NCBI GenBank assembly: GCA_037440885.1 | Contig: JBBITI010000042.1 | Coordinates: 1-24,166 of the forward strand | DNA from: JBBITI01 sp037440885 | Lineage (GTDB): Bacteria > Chloroflexota > Dehalococcoidia > Dehalococcoidales > UBA2162 | DNA length: 24,166 bases | Reading direction: 5' to 3' | Part shown: one piece after another, positions 7,139-15,147 of the stretch | Layout: every line of letters starts with the position of its first letter | How positions within the stretch are numbered: the first letter of the stretch is position 1 | The notes under the pieces: generated by a model | Database searches by the model: none | What the model saw: the letters and a program-made list of their open reading frames with translations, nothing else | What the model was told of the DNA's origin: nothing | Translations under genes and position numbers: made by a program

Positions 7139-8728
7139 ATGTTGAAAAAACTTCTGTTTTTGACATTGAGTGTAGTCACTGTTCTAAGCCTGTTTTCTAC
7201 AGGTTGTCAATTGATAAAAACGACGCGTACTCCCGGCACCGGAGGGACGTTAAATTTATATGGAATTGATCCGACAACCCTGGATCCGGCAGTAGGGGCG
7301 GAGGCAACGTCAATCGAGTACATTCTCCAGTTATTCAGCGGACTGGTCAAGCTTGATGCTAACCTCGACCCCGTAAAAGATATTGCCGAGAGTTGGGATG
7401 TCAGTAATGACGGGCGTACCTACACTTTTCACCTCAGACAGGATGTTAAATTCCACAGCGGCCGGGCAGTAAAAGCCCAGGACTTCAAGTATTCCTGGGA
7501 ACGCGCCTGCAACCCGGCCACCGGTTCGGCGACAGCGGCTACTTACCTCGGTGATATCGTTGGTGTCAAAGAAATGTTGACCGGTCAAGCCAGACAGATA
7601 AGCGGAGTGCAAGTAATCAATGACCACACCCTGGCAGTAAATATTATTACGCCGAAAAACTATTTTTTGTTTAAGCTGACTTACCCGGTTGCTTTTGTGG
7701 TTGATGAGCAGAGTGTCAGGAGTGGCAGGGAGTGGTGGCGTACTCCCAACGGTACCGGTCCTTTTTACCTTAAGGAGTGGACGACCGGCAAACAACTGGT
7801 TCTGGAAAAGAATAGTGATTATTATGGAAAGATTGCCAGTCTTGACAGAGTGGTCTTCCACCTGCTGGCGGGACTGCCTATGAATTTATATGAGACCGGG
7901 AATATTGATGTAGCGGAGGTTTCATATATCTATATTGATAGAATCACCGATCCGGCTGGCCCTTTTCATGATCAATTAATCATCACACCGGAGTTAAGTT
8001 TTTATTACATCGGCATCAACACGAAAACGCCGCCTTTTAACGATCCCGTTGTCCGGCGGGCGTTTGTTATGGCAGTTGATAAGAAAAAAGTAGTCTCCCT
8101 TGTTTTTCAGGATACCCTGCAAAAAGCCGATGGCATCGTTCCGCCGGGAATCGACGGGCATAACAAGTCCATCGAAGCACCGCCGTTCGATCCTTCTGGT
8201 GCAAAGGCAATGATCCAGCAGTCCAAATACGGGGATGTAACCAATTTACCCGAGATCACGCTTACCACCGCTGGTGAGGGCGGCGCAGTGGCCGGATGGC
8301 TTCAGGCGGTCGTATATCAGTGGCAGCAAAACCTCGGGGTGAAGGTTAAAATCCGTCAACTGGAGCCGTCCCGTTACTACTACGCATTGGCAGAAGAGAA
8401 AGACCAACTATTTGATCTCGGCTGGATTGCCGATTATCCCCATCCCCAGAACTTCCTGGAAGTATTGTTTGCTACTGGCAGCGATATCAATTACGGTGAA
8501 TATTCGAATCCGGAAGTTGATATGTTGTTACAGAAGGCGGGGGTTGAAATCGACCATGGGAAGAGTATCAAATTATATCAGCAGGCTGAGCAAATACTGG
8601 TCCATGATACTGCTTGTATCCCATTGTGGTTCGGCAAGAATTACACCCTGGTGAAACCTTATGTGAAAGGATACCGGCCAAACCCGCTTGGCTTTGTATT
8701 ATTCAACGAAGTGTCGCTACAGCGGTAA
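7139..8728 (+). CDS. Family-5 extracellular solute-binding lipoprotein (peptide/oligopeptide type)
   Basis: Periplasmic-face or membrane-anchored receptor of Opp/Dpp-type ABC importers. The protein of 529 residues starts with a lipoprotein signal peptide: MLKKLLFLTLSVV, hydrophobic stretch, lipobox LFSTGC with the lipidated C23. SBP_bac_5 features follow: LDPAVGAEA, DIAESWDVSNDGRTYTFHLR, FHSGRAVKAQDFKYSW, VRRAFVMAVDKKK and IADYPHPQNFLEVLF. A longer frame opens at 7088, but only ATG 7139 gives a proper signal peptide and it sits just after the candidate promoter. The ribosome-binding site is weak (GTGAGA). No permease or ATPase genes are nearby, so the partner is encoded elsewhere or the protein has another role. 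The ligand is unknown. Confidence 0.93.
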   Translation: MLKKLLFLTLSVVTVLSLFSTGCQLIKTTRTPGTGGTLNLYGIDPTTLDPAVGAEATSIEYILQLFSGLVKLDANLDPVKDIAESWDVSNDGRTYTFHLRQDVKFHSGRAVKAQDFKYSWERACNPATGSATAATYLGDIVGVKEMLTGQARQISGVQVINDHTLAVNIITPKNYFLFKLTYPVAFVVDEQSVRSGREWWRTPNGTGPFYLKEWTTGKQLVLEKNSDYYGKIASLDRVVFHLLAGLPMNLYETGNIDVAEVSYIYIDRITDPAGPFHDQLIITPELSFYYIGINTKTPPFNDPVVRRAFVMAVDKKKVVSLVFQDTLQKADGIVPPGIDGHNKSIEAPPFDPSGAKAMIQQSKYGDVTNLPEITLTTAGEGGAVAGWLQAVVYQWQQNLGVKVKIRQLEPSRYYYALAEEKDQLFDLGWIADYPHPQNFLEVLFATGSDINYGEYSNPEVDMLLQKAGVEIDHGKSIKLYQQAEQILVHDTACIPLWFGKNYTLVKPYVKGYRPNPLGFVLFNEVSLQR

Positions 8729-8770
8729 GAAGTGAATCTCGGTTCGTGCTTGACATCGAACTGAAAGGGG

Positions 8771-8801
8771 TTTGCCAGCCAGTCCAATATGGGTTGGCGA
8801 A
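8771..8801. terminator. Terminator between the solute-binding gene and the ferredoxin gene
   Basis: TTTGCCAGCC (8771-8780) pairs with GGTTGGCGAA (8792-8801) in a 10-bp stem with two G-U pairs and an 11-nt loop. The plus-strand continuation TTATCATCTTTTATTTT is T-rich. It lies between convergent genes. Confidence 0.6.
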
Positions 8802-8849
8802 TTATCATCTTTTATTTTGCTGGATCTTTTTTAGATAACGATACAGGAC

Positions 8850-9950
8850 TTACTTGAGGTCGTAATAGCCCCAGACCGGAACCACGTTGAGCGGCCGTCC
8901 GGATTGTCCCGGACTTACTGTCGGCCTTAAATATTCCTCTGGTCTGACGATACGGTAAGTCATGGCATTTTGCTTGCAACTCACAATGCATACTCCGCAA
9001 CCTTTGCATTTATCCGCGTCGACCACGGCTTTGTGTTTCTGTGAATGATCAACTTTTTCCATTGAAACGGCTTCAAACGGACAGCGTTTGAGGCATTGTT
9101 CGCAGCCCTTGCATTTGTCGGAATCCACCACGGCCAGGAAACGGTTTGGGTTCATCAAGTCGAACCGGTGGGCACGAGTCACCGGAAACAGGTTTTCACA
9201 TGCGCAACTGCAGCAATAACAGTCGCCCCAGTGTACCAATCCTGCTTCTTCCGCTTGCCGGGCGATGTCCAGCGCTTCCGCTGTTGACACTCTTTTCAGC
9301 AGTGTCCCGGGTAAACTGATGTAATATTCGCCGCGTGGTCGGTCGAAACAGGCGAAGCAGGTCATCAGCGGGTGATCGCAACCGCCCCAGGATACCCGGC
9401 AGCCGCAGGGAGCGATAATGCGGCTTTTCGCATTCTCGATCCGCAGTTTAAAATTTTCCTCGGGCAATAAATCCTCAAACTTGATATCGGGGCTTCTTTC
9501 AATCGCACTGATAGCTGGTGATATCGGAAGGCTTCTTCCTCCGGCTTGCCGTGTCTTTATGGCATTGTTCAGGAAGGTATAACTCCATTCATTCCGGAAA
9601 TAATCGTCCCACAGTTCCTTGACTTTTTTGGTGACGGCGTTGGGACCGGTATGAGGAGCAGTATCGGCAACCGTATCATGATGGAAAGCCAGTACAGTTT
9701 TGTGGAAAGCAAACTGAGTCTTGCCCCGTGTCAGGATCGCTCGGTCCACCAGTTTGTCCAGCATTGCGGAGATTTCCTTTCCGGGAATGCCCAGTCTGGT
9801 AGATAACTCGGCGCCGGTCGCCGGTTCGAATAATTCATAACAGATGGATGCTTCATTTTCTGTGAACATCGCTTCAAGGACGCGGACAAAACGTTCCGAA
9901 TTTGGTTCTCCCAGTTTGGTAGCCAGTGATTTATAAATGCTTTCAGTCAT
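8850..9950 (-). CDS. wHTH / Cys-rich / dicluster ferredoxin fusion protein
   Basis: A 366-residue protein in three parts. Residues ~20-100 resemble a winged helix (GAELSTRLGIPGKEI, then MLDKLVDRAIL). A middle Cys-rich part has C182, C184, C191, C198, C201 and the dense CYCCSCAC at 244-251. The C-terminus is a 2[4Fe-4S] ferredoxin with C280/283/286/290 and C315/318/321/325. ATG 9950 follows GGAGGAG with good spacing. It is the last gene of a leftward run hypA-hypB-this, 33 bp after hypB. Electron transfer is likely from the ferredoxin clusters; the middle cysteines could hold a further cluster or metal. Whether the N-terminal domain binds DNA or only folds like it is unknown. Soluble, no signal peptide. 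Confidence 0.85.
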   Translation of the reverse strand: MTESIYKSLATKLGEPNSERFVRVLEAMFTENEASICYELFEPATGAELSTRLGIPGKEISAMLDKLVDRAILTRGKTQFAFHKTVLAFHHDTVADTAPHTGPNAVTKKVKELWDDYFRNEWSYTFLNNAIKTRQAGGRSLPISPAISAIERSPDIKFEDLLPEENFKLRIENAKSRIIAPCGCRVSWGGCDHPLMTCFACFDRPRGEYYISLPGTLLKRVSTAEALDIARQAEEAGLVHWGDCYCCSCACENLFPVTRAHRFDLMNPNRFLAVVDSDKCKGCEQCLKRCPFEAVSMEKVDHSQKHKAVVDADKCKGCGVCIVSCKQNAMTYRIVRPEEYLRPTVSPGQSGRPLNVVPVWGYYDLK

Positions 9951-9983
9951 GACTCTCCTCCCGCATTTATTGAGATAACCGAT

Positions 9984-10664
9984 CTAACGTGATGATCCTC
10001 TTTTTTTAATAACGCTCATTTCGTTCTCCAACCAGTCATACCACGCTTGCAGTCCCTGGCCGGTTTTAGCGGAGACAGGAAAGATTTTTGCCGCCGGTTT
10101 GAGACCGAAGACCGCCCGGGAAAACGACTCAAGATTAAAATCAAAATAAGGCGAGACATCGACCTTGTTTACCAGGATCACGTCAGATGCGGTAAACATC
10201 ATGGGATATTTGTACGGTTTATCATCACCCTCCGGCACACTCAACAGCATGACGTCTTTATGCGCACCGAGGGCGAACCCGGCGGTACATATCAGGTTGC
10301 CGACATTTTCAATTATGATCAGATCGAGGTTCGAGAGATCGAGGTTCTCGAGTGCTTTTTTAACCATGTTGGCATCGAGATGACATGCGCCTGCCGTATT
10401 GATCTGGATTGCCGGAATTGACAACTGGTTCACTTTATCGGCATCGATGGTCGAAGCCACATCACCTTCGACAACTGCAATTCGGGTATTGCTGCGGAAC
10501 CGGTTAATCGTTTGTAAAATCAGGCTTGTTTTTCCCGCTCCGGGTGCAGAAGTGATATTTATCATTAAAATGAGGTGGGCATCGATCAATTCCCGGTTTT
10601 TGCGGGCAATTTCATCGTTTGCGCCCATGACCTCTTCTTTAATAGTCAATAACTTGACACTCAT
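9984..10664 (-). CDS. hypB: Hydrogenase/urease nickel-insertion GTPase HypB
   Basis: SIMIBI-class GTPase that helps load nickel into [NiFe]-hydrogenase large subunits, working with HypA in the cytoplasm. Visible motifs in 226 residues: P-loop SAPGAGKTS (39-47), VEGDVAS (65-71), GACHLD with the metal-site C94-H95, ENVGNLIC (119-126) and the guanine motif NKVD (166-169). The N-terminal CxxCGC high-affinity site and the His-rich stretch of some HypB proteins are absent, so this is the short form. The hypA stop TAA directly abuts its ATG, which suggests translational coupling. No hydrogenase structural genes are in the window. Confidence 0.95.
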   Translation of the reverse strand: MSVKLLTIKEEVMGANDEIARKNRELIDAHLILMINITSAPGAGKTSLILQTINRFRSNTRIAVVEGDVASTIDADKVNQLSIPAIQINTAGACHLDANMVKKALENLDLSNLDLIIIENVGNLICTAGFALGAHKDVMLLSVPEGDDKPYKYPMMFTASDVILVNKVDVSPYFDFNLESFSRAVFGLKPAAKIFPVSAKTGQGLQAWYDWLENEMSVIKKRGSSR

Positions 10665-11006
10665 TTATTCGACCTCCAGACTTTCGATGTATAGTTCCCT
10701 TCCGGCGATGATATCTACTTGTTGCTCCTGGCAATCCGGGCAGCGAAAATCAAAACCTTCGGTAGTAAATGTCTTCTCGCATCTGCGGCAGCGCAACTGA
10801 GTCGGAATGTGTGCGAAGTTGATCGTTGCTCCGGCAGCAATGGTGTCCCGGCTGAGAAAATTGAAATAAAACGTGACCGCTTCGTCAACTACGCCGGAAA
10901 GTTCGCCTACCACCAGGTTGATTTTATATACTCGGACAGCCTCCGCTTTCTGCGCATTATCCAGCGCAATTTTTAGTAACGATTCAACGATGCTTTGCTC
11001 GTGCAT
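10665..11006 (-). CDS. hypA: Hydrogenase nickel-incorporation metallochaperone HypA
   Basis: Nickel chaperone that hands Ni(II) to hydrogenase precursors together with HypB. The 113-residue length is typical. The N-terminal MHE gives the nickel ligand His2, and the zinc site is formed by C73/C76 (CRRC) and C89/C92 (CPDC). VVGELSGV in the first half is also typical of the family. The ATG at 11006 has no clear Shine-Dalgarno; a -10-like TATACAAT lies about 20 bp upstream. First gene of the leftward hypA-hypB-ferredoxin run, divergent from the flavoprotein operon across 226 bp. Confidence 0.95.
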   Translation of the reverse strand: MHEQSIVESLLKIALDNAQKAEAVRVYKINLVVGELSGVVDEAVTFYFNFLSRDTIAAGATINFAHIPTQLRCRRCEKTFTTEGFDFRCPDCQEQQVDIIAGRELYIESLEVE

Positions 11007-11160
11007 TCTATGGATATTATTCCGGTATTGTATACAGGCGCGGCTACAGTCTAAGACGGCGTTGCCGGGATGTCAAGATTGTTTTGCTGATACGTTTGGT
11101 CCGATATGCACTTCTGATTCAGGACTCGTGGAAACTGGTAGTGCAGTGAGATTTGAACAG

Positions 11161-11169
11161 TGGTAGAAT
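11161..11169 (+). promoter_or_regulatory. Candidate extended -10 promoter of the flavoprotein operon
   Basis: TGGTAGAAT fits the extended -10 pattern with one mismatch. A start near 11176 would give a leader of about 57 nt to the ATG at 11233. The -35 is poor. Confidence 0.35.
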
Positions 11170-11232
11170 GACCTAAATTTTCATGGAAAACATCTTTGAT
11201 TAATATGAATTTAATCGGGAGAAAAAGGGACA

Positions 11233-13194
11233 ATGCGTTATGACGAGTTGATTAAAGACAAAGCGCCTCCATGGCCTTACCCTGTTAATTACGGGAAAGA
11301 TAATGAAATCTCTTGTGATGTCCTGGTGTTGGGCGGTGGTATCGCCGGTTGCTGGACGGCGATCAGTGCCGCGCGTAAAGGAGTACGGGTTGTCCTGGTG
11401 GAAAAGGGGACGGCAGTCTCTTCGGGAGCAGGGGGGGCGGGAGTTGATCACTGGCACTCTATTGTTACCAATCCAGCCAGCAAGATTTCGCCGGAGGAGT
11501 TTTCCCAGGCCTTGCTTGAAAGCCGACAGGGCTGGCGTAATGGCATCGGATTACATATTACCAGCAGGGAGAGTTATGATTGCCTTCTTGAAATCGAGAA
11601 GATGGGTATGAAAATACGAGACACGGACGACGAGTTCCTGGGAGCGGAGTTCCGTGATGAGCAAACCAAACTGCTTTTTGCTTACGACTATGGCGCGAAA
11701 TATTGTGCCCGGGTCTGGGGACATGACGTGAAAAAAACGTTATACCGGGAATGCAAGCGACTCGGTGTAAGCATATTCGATCATGTTTTTATTTCAAGTC
11801 TGCTTACCGCAGGAGGGAAACAGGGAACCCGCGTACTAGGTGCTACCGGATTGAATACCCGCACCGGGGAATTTTATGTCTTCAAAGGTAAAGCATCAGT
11901 CCTGTGCATGTATTTCCCCCAGCGGCAGTGGATTTTTTCTTCGGAAATAAGGGGGTTGACTTACAGTCACCGTACTCCTAATTTAACCGGAGATGGGCAT
12001 GCTATCGCCTGGAGATCCGGAGCATTAATGGCTGGAGTTGAGGCATCGAGCCCTCTGGGCGCTGGACCATTCGGCTATCCCCAGTACGGTTACGGAAATC
12101 CGCATAATACCTGGTATGCCTGTACCATGGTCGATGCCAACGGCAAAGAAATTCCCTGGGTTGACCGTGACGGAAGGATATTGCAGACAATCTCCGAACG
12201 TTATTACCCGGCTCCGGGACAGCGGTTTTTCCTTTCGGGGGGTGGTGAAGGACCAGACTACCGTTACCGCGGTCCGCAGATGATGCCGGTCAAAGGAATG
12301 GATCACTTCGGTCCGCCGGGCGAGTCAGTTAAATATTTTGAGGCCGAGTTGCCTTTGTATGCCGATTTGCCGGGCATGCCGGAACACGAGAGGCGGGCGA
12401 TTTTCGGACTGATGGTCGGACAGGAAGGTAAAACCCGTATCCCGATATACCAGACATATACCCGGGCAGGGTTTGATCCGGACCGGGATATGCTTCAGGC
12501 ATACAGCCAGGGTGGTTTTTCCAAGTGGCGACAGGCTTCAGGGGGTGGGGTGATATCCGGGGGCGGACCGGTAGTCGATTGGAATCTGATGACCAGCCAG
12601 GAAGGACTGTTCGCCGCGGGAGGCCAGATTTTTTTCAATGGCGATCATGCCTACGCTGCTGCAACCGGAAGATATGCCGGCAGGAGAGCGGCGGATTATG
12701 CTCAAGGTGCTGCTGAACCGGTTGTTGATCCGGTGCAGGTCACGGCGGAAAAAGTCCGTGTCTATGCTCCGGTTCGCCGAAAAACAGGTTTAGACTGGAA
12801 AGAGTTGAATGCCGGTGTTTGTAAAATTATGCAGGACTATTGCGGCGCCGAGAAGAGCGAAACCATATTAAAGATCGGTCTGCAATGGTTCGATGAGGCT
12901 GAACGGGGTGAAGCAACCCAGGTTATTGCCCGCAACCCGCATGAACTGGTACGGGTTTTGGAAGTATTTAACATCTTGACCAACGGGCAGATGATAATGG
13001 AAGGCTGCCGGGTAAGAAAGGCCAGCAATACCTTCCTTGGTTTTGTCCGCACCGATTATCCGGCAATTAATCCACCGGAATGGAATATGTGGACCACAAT
13101 CCGAATGGAAAACAACAGCGTGAAAACTGGTAAACTGCCACTCGACTATCACGGCGATCTGGAGAAAAATTATCAGGCCTGTTCCGGTCATTAA
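11233..13194 (+). CDS. FAD-dependent oxidoreductase, AprA/FrdA-like flavoprotein
   Basis: Large 653-residue member of the fumarate reductase/succinate dehydrogenase/APS reductase flavoprotein superfamily. The N-terminal dinucleotide fold has DVLVLGGGIAG (29-39) and an acidic VLVEKG strand end; SSGAGGAG (63-70) follows as the second FAD contact. TGDGHAIA (252-259) with GALMAGVE (263-270) is the superfamily core, and GGQIFFNGDHAYAAATG the C-terminal FAD loop. The HPTG-type active-site motif of fumarate reductases is not seen after GVE; the region reads ASSPLGAGPFGYPQYGYG instead, so the substrate is probably not fumarate. No Tat or Sec signal. The ferredoxin gene follows at once, as aprB does aprA, so the two probably form a complex. 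Substrate unknown. Confidence 0.87.
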   Translation: MRYDELIKDKAPPWPYPVNYGKDNEISCDVLVLGGGIAGCWTAISAARKGVRVVLVEKGTAVSSGAGGAGVDHWHSIVTNPASKISPEEFSQALLESRQGWRNGIGLHITSRESYDCLLEIEKMGMKIRDTDDEFLGAEFRDEQTKLLFAYDYGAKYCARVWGHDVKKTLYRECKRLGVSIFDHVFISSLLTAGGKQGTRVLGATGLNTRTGEFYVFKGKASVLCMYFPQRQWIFSSEIRGLTYSHRTPNLTGDGHAIAWRSGALMAGVEASSPLGAGPFGYPQYGYGNPHNTWYACTMVDANGKEIPWVDRDGRILQTISERYYPAPGQRFFLSGGGEGPDYRYRGPQMMPVKGMDHFGPPGESVKYFEAELPLYADLPGMPEHERRAIFGLMVGQEGKTRIPIYQTYTRAGFDPDRDMLQAYSQGGFSKWRQASGGGVISGGGPVVDWNLMTSQEGLFAAGGQIFFNGDHAYAAATGRYAGRRAADYAQGAAEPVVDPVQVTAEKVRVYAPVRRKTGLDWKELNAGVCKIMQDYCGAEKSETILKIGLQWFDEAERGEATQVIARNPHELVRVLEVFNILTNGQMIMEGCRVRKASNTFLGFVRTDYPAINPPEWNMWTTIRMENNSVKTGKLPLDYHGDLEKNYQACSGH

Positions 13195-13207
13195 AGGAGA
13201 GATAGTG

Positions 13208-13564
13208 ATGGATGGTAATGATGACATCCGTATGTTCCCTAACATGGTCACCCCGTCCAGTCCGGTTATTTTTGATCTTGATGTGTGTACGGGATGCAAT
13301 AATTGCGTTGAGCATTGTGTGATGGGCATTCTCGTGCCGAACCCGGAACCGCATAATCCGCCGGTCATTCTTTATCCTGACGAATGCTGGTATGATGGTG
13401 TATGCGTGGAGAATTGTCCGCTCTGGGACAAGGGGGCGATAACGTTAAATCATCCGATGAACCAGCGGACACGCTGGAAAAGGAAAGCAACCGGAGAGCA
13501 TTTCCGGATCGGGATGCCCAATCCCCCGCCTCCCGTCAACCGCCCGCCTGCCAGCGGATGGTAG
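13208..13564 (+). CDS. AprB-like dicluster ferredoxin with an Asp ligand position
   Basis: Electron-transfer partner of the flavoprotein, 118 residues. Cluster motif 1 is C27-x2-C30-x2-C33-x3-C37 (CTGCNNCVEHC). Motif 2 reads C60-W-Y-D63-G-V-C66-x3-C70, with Asp where the second Cys is expected; the codon is GAT. Such a site can hold an Asp-ligated [4Fe-4S] cluster, as in Pyrococcus furiosus ferredoxin, or a [3Fe-4S] cluster. The Pro-rich tail (MPNPPPPVNRPPASGW) resembles an extended subunit-contact arm. ATG 13208 has GGAG (13196-13199) 8 nt upstream and is preferred to the GTG at 13205. The gap to the flavoprotein is 13 bp. Confidence 0.88.
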   Translation: MDGNDDIRMFPNMVTPSSPVIFDLDVCTGCNNCVEHCVMGILVPNPEPHNPPVILYPDECWYDGVCVENCPLWDKGAITLNHPMNQRTRWKRKATGEHFRIGMPNPPPPVNRPPASGW

Positions 13565-13665
13565 CGGATGAGAAAATCATTCCGGTAGCCATTCAAATCA
13601 AAACGGAAAGCGATATTGAATTAGACGGTAATAACAGCTTTACCGGAAAGTGGAGGAAGATGTAA
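13558..13665 (+). CDS. Possible 35-residue protein coupled to its neighbours
   Basis: A short frame from ATG 13558 to TAA 13663-13665. Its start overlaps the ferredoxin stop (ATGGTAG) and its stop overlaps the next start (TAATG), so it exactly bridges the two genes. The product begins MVADEKIIPVAIQIKTE and ends in a basic GKWRKM. There is no evident Shine-Dalgarno, so it would depend on reinitiation. The alternative is simply a 100-bp spacer. Function unknown. Confidence 0.4.
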   Translation: MVADEKIIPVAIQIKTESDIELDGNNSFTGKWRKM

Positions 13666-14843
13666 TGAAAGTAACAAGCGTTGAGATCTGGGATACCAGT
13701 TCGCCTATGCAGGCAACATGGCATCCGGTGATTATCCGTGTGAATACCGATGAAGGGATCAGCGGCCTTGGGGAAGTTGGTTTAGCTTACGGAACCGGCC
13801 ATTCCGGTGGAGCTGGATATGTGAAGAACCTTGCCGAGAGTTTTGTACTGGGTGCCGATCCCCTACGGCTTGAATGGTTATGGGAGACAATGTTCCGAAA
13901 TACCTTTTGGGCGCAGGGCGGTGGTCCGGTGGTGTTTGGGGCGATGAGTGCAATTGACATTGCCTGCTGGGATATCAAAGGGAAATATCTCAACCAGCCT
14001 GTATACCAGTTGTTAGGCGGAAAAACTAACGATAATCTGCGGTCATATGCATCCCAGATACAATTCGGCTGGGATACAGAGAAATTTTTCCGATTAAGTA
14101 GAGCAGAAGAATACGCTGAAGCTGCCCGGATCGCAGTGGCTGACGGCTATAATGCGGTAAAAGTTGACCCGACGACATTTGATGAATCCGGCAACCGTAT
14201 CGCTAACCTGGATAAAATCCTGGAACGCCGCACGATAAAATTGGTGCGTGATCGAATCGAAGCGATCCGGCGCGCAGTTGGTGATGATGTAGATATCTTG
14301 ATCGAACTTCATGCTGTAACATCGGTCACCAGTGCCATTCAGATCGGTCAAGCGCTTGAGGAATTTAATTGCATGTTCTTCGAAGAGGGAGTGCATTACC
14401 TTAATGTAGACCTTCAGGAGAAACTAGCGCGCAATGTGAAAATTCCTATGGCTGCCGGAGAACGACTATATACTCGCTGGGGGTACCGGCAGTATTTTGA
14501 AAAGCAAACCCTGGCTATGATCCAGCCTGATTTATGCTTAGTTGGCGGATTGACTGAAGGAAAGAAGGTATGCGATTATGCCCGGGTTTACGATATCACC
14601 GTGCAGATGCACGTTTGTGGTAGCCCAATATCGACCGCAGCGGCGCTACAGCTTGAAGCCGTCATACCTAATTTTCAGATCCATGAACATCATGTCAATT
14701 CCATCAAACAAGGAGTCCGGGAAATATGCGTGCAGGATTACCAGCCGCAAAGAGGACGCTATACCGTCCCCAACCTGCCGGGGTTGGGTTTAGATTTGAA
14801 TGAAGTGGTAATTTCACGGTCGCCCTGTGTGATTGTCAAGTAG
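13665..14843 (+). CDS. Enolase-superfamily enzyme, mandelate racemase / galactonate dehydratase subgroup
   Basis: Mg-dependent enzyme that abstracts the alpha proton of a carboxylate; here most likely a sugar-acid dehydratase. Of 392 residues, ~1-115 form the capping domain and the rest the barrel. Catalytic positions can be placed: K166 in AVKVD; metal ligands E214 (IELH), E240 (FFEE) and E266 (AAGE); the D289 (QPDL) and H316 (MHVCGSP) dyad of the mandelate racemase group. H216 in ELH matches the acid histidine of galactonate dehydratase. GGAGG (13652-13656) is 8 nt before ATG 13665, preferred to the in-frame GTG at 13650. Last gene of the flavoprotein operon. The exact substrate cannot be told. 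Confidence 0.92.
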   Translation: MKVTSVEIWDTSSPMQATWHPVIIRVNTDEGISGLGEVGLAYGTGHSGGAGYVKNLAESFVLGADPLRLEWLWETMFRNTFWAQGGGPVVFGAMSAIDIACWDIKGKYLNQPVYQLLGGKTNDNLRSYASQIQFGWDTEKFFRLSRAEEYAEAARIAVADGYNAVKVDPTTFDESGNRIANLDKILERRTIKLVRDRIEAIRRAVGDDVDILIELHAVTSVTSAIQIGQALEEFNCMFFEEGVHYLNVDLQEKLARNVKIPMAAGERLYTRWGYRQYFEKQTLAMIQPDLCLVGGLTEGKKVCDYARVYDITVQMHVCGSPISTAAALQLEAVIPNFQIHEHHVNSIKQGVREICVQDYQPQRGRYTVPNLPGLGLDLNEVVISRSPCVIVK

Positions 14844-14893
14844 GATCGTATTCTTGGTGACCTTGTAATATCTGCTTATAAGGATAGTACGTA

Positions 14894-14971
14894 TCAGCCT
14901 TTTTTCTCTTCGTCCTGCAGTTCCCCGGTACTAACCCCGTATTGCCGGTGATGCTTTTCCAGTACGTTCAT
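14894..14971 (-). CDS. Possible 25-residue protein or gene remnant
   Basis: Minus-strand frame from ATG 14971 to TGA 14894-14896. It begins MNVLEKHHRQYGVS and ends in an acidic/basic LQDEEKKG. GGAG stands 6 nt before the ATG, and a perfect TATAAT lies on the same strand at 15036-15031, about 60 bp upstream, though without a good -35. In favour of a remnant instead, the same frame is open and protein-like for about 20 codons upstream (FPVTGRRYRLENT). No function recognised. Confidence 0.35.
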   Translation of the reverse strand: MNVLEKHHRQYGVSTGELQDEEKKG

Positions 14972-15030
14972 GGTATTCTCCAGACGATATCGTCGTCCCG
15001 TTACCGGAAAATCAATGGTATATCGCCAGC

Positions 15031-15036
15031 ATTATA
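15031..15036 (-). promoter_or_regulatory. Perfect -10 element facing the minus-strand mini-ORF
   Basis: TATAAT on the minus strand. A start near 15024 would leave a leader of ~50 nt before the mini-ORF at 14971. No -35 is evident. Confidence 0.3.
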
Positions 15037-15080
15037 TCCGCTGCTCGCGAAATGACATCATGAAATCGACCTTGTTATTT

Positions 15081-15136
15081 GGTTACTTGTGGAAAGTGTG
15101 ATAGAGTAAAAAATGCTGATTTTTTCGGTTACTTGT
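15081..15136 (+). repeat. Direct repeat GGTTACTTGT at the MutS-like operon promoter
   Basis: Two identical 10-mers, 15081-15090 and 15127-15136, start 46 bp apart. The second overlaps the -35 region of the promoter whose -10 is at 15151-15156. This is a candidate binding site for a regulator. Confidence 0.4.
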
Positions 15137-15147
15137 CACGAGCTGTT

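Noticed and set aside
13402..13665. 87-codon frame overlapping the ferredoxin gene
   Set aside because: Its first two thirds are a shadow of the ferredoxin; only the last 35 codons (from 13558) are worth keeping.
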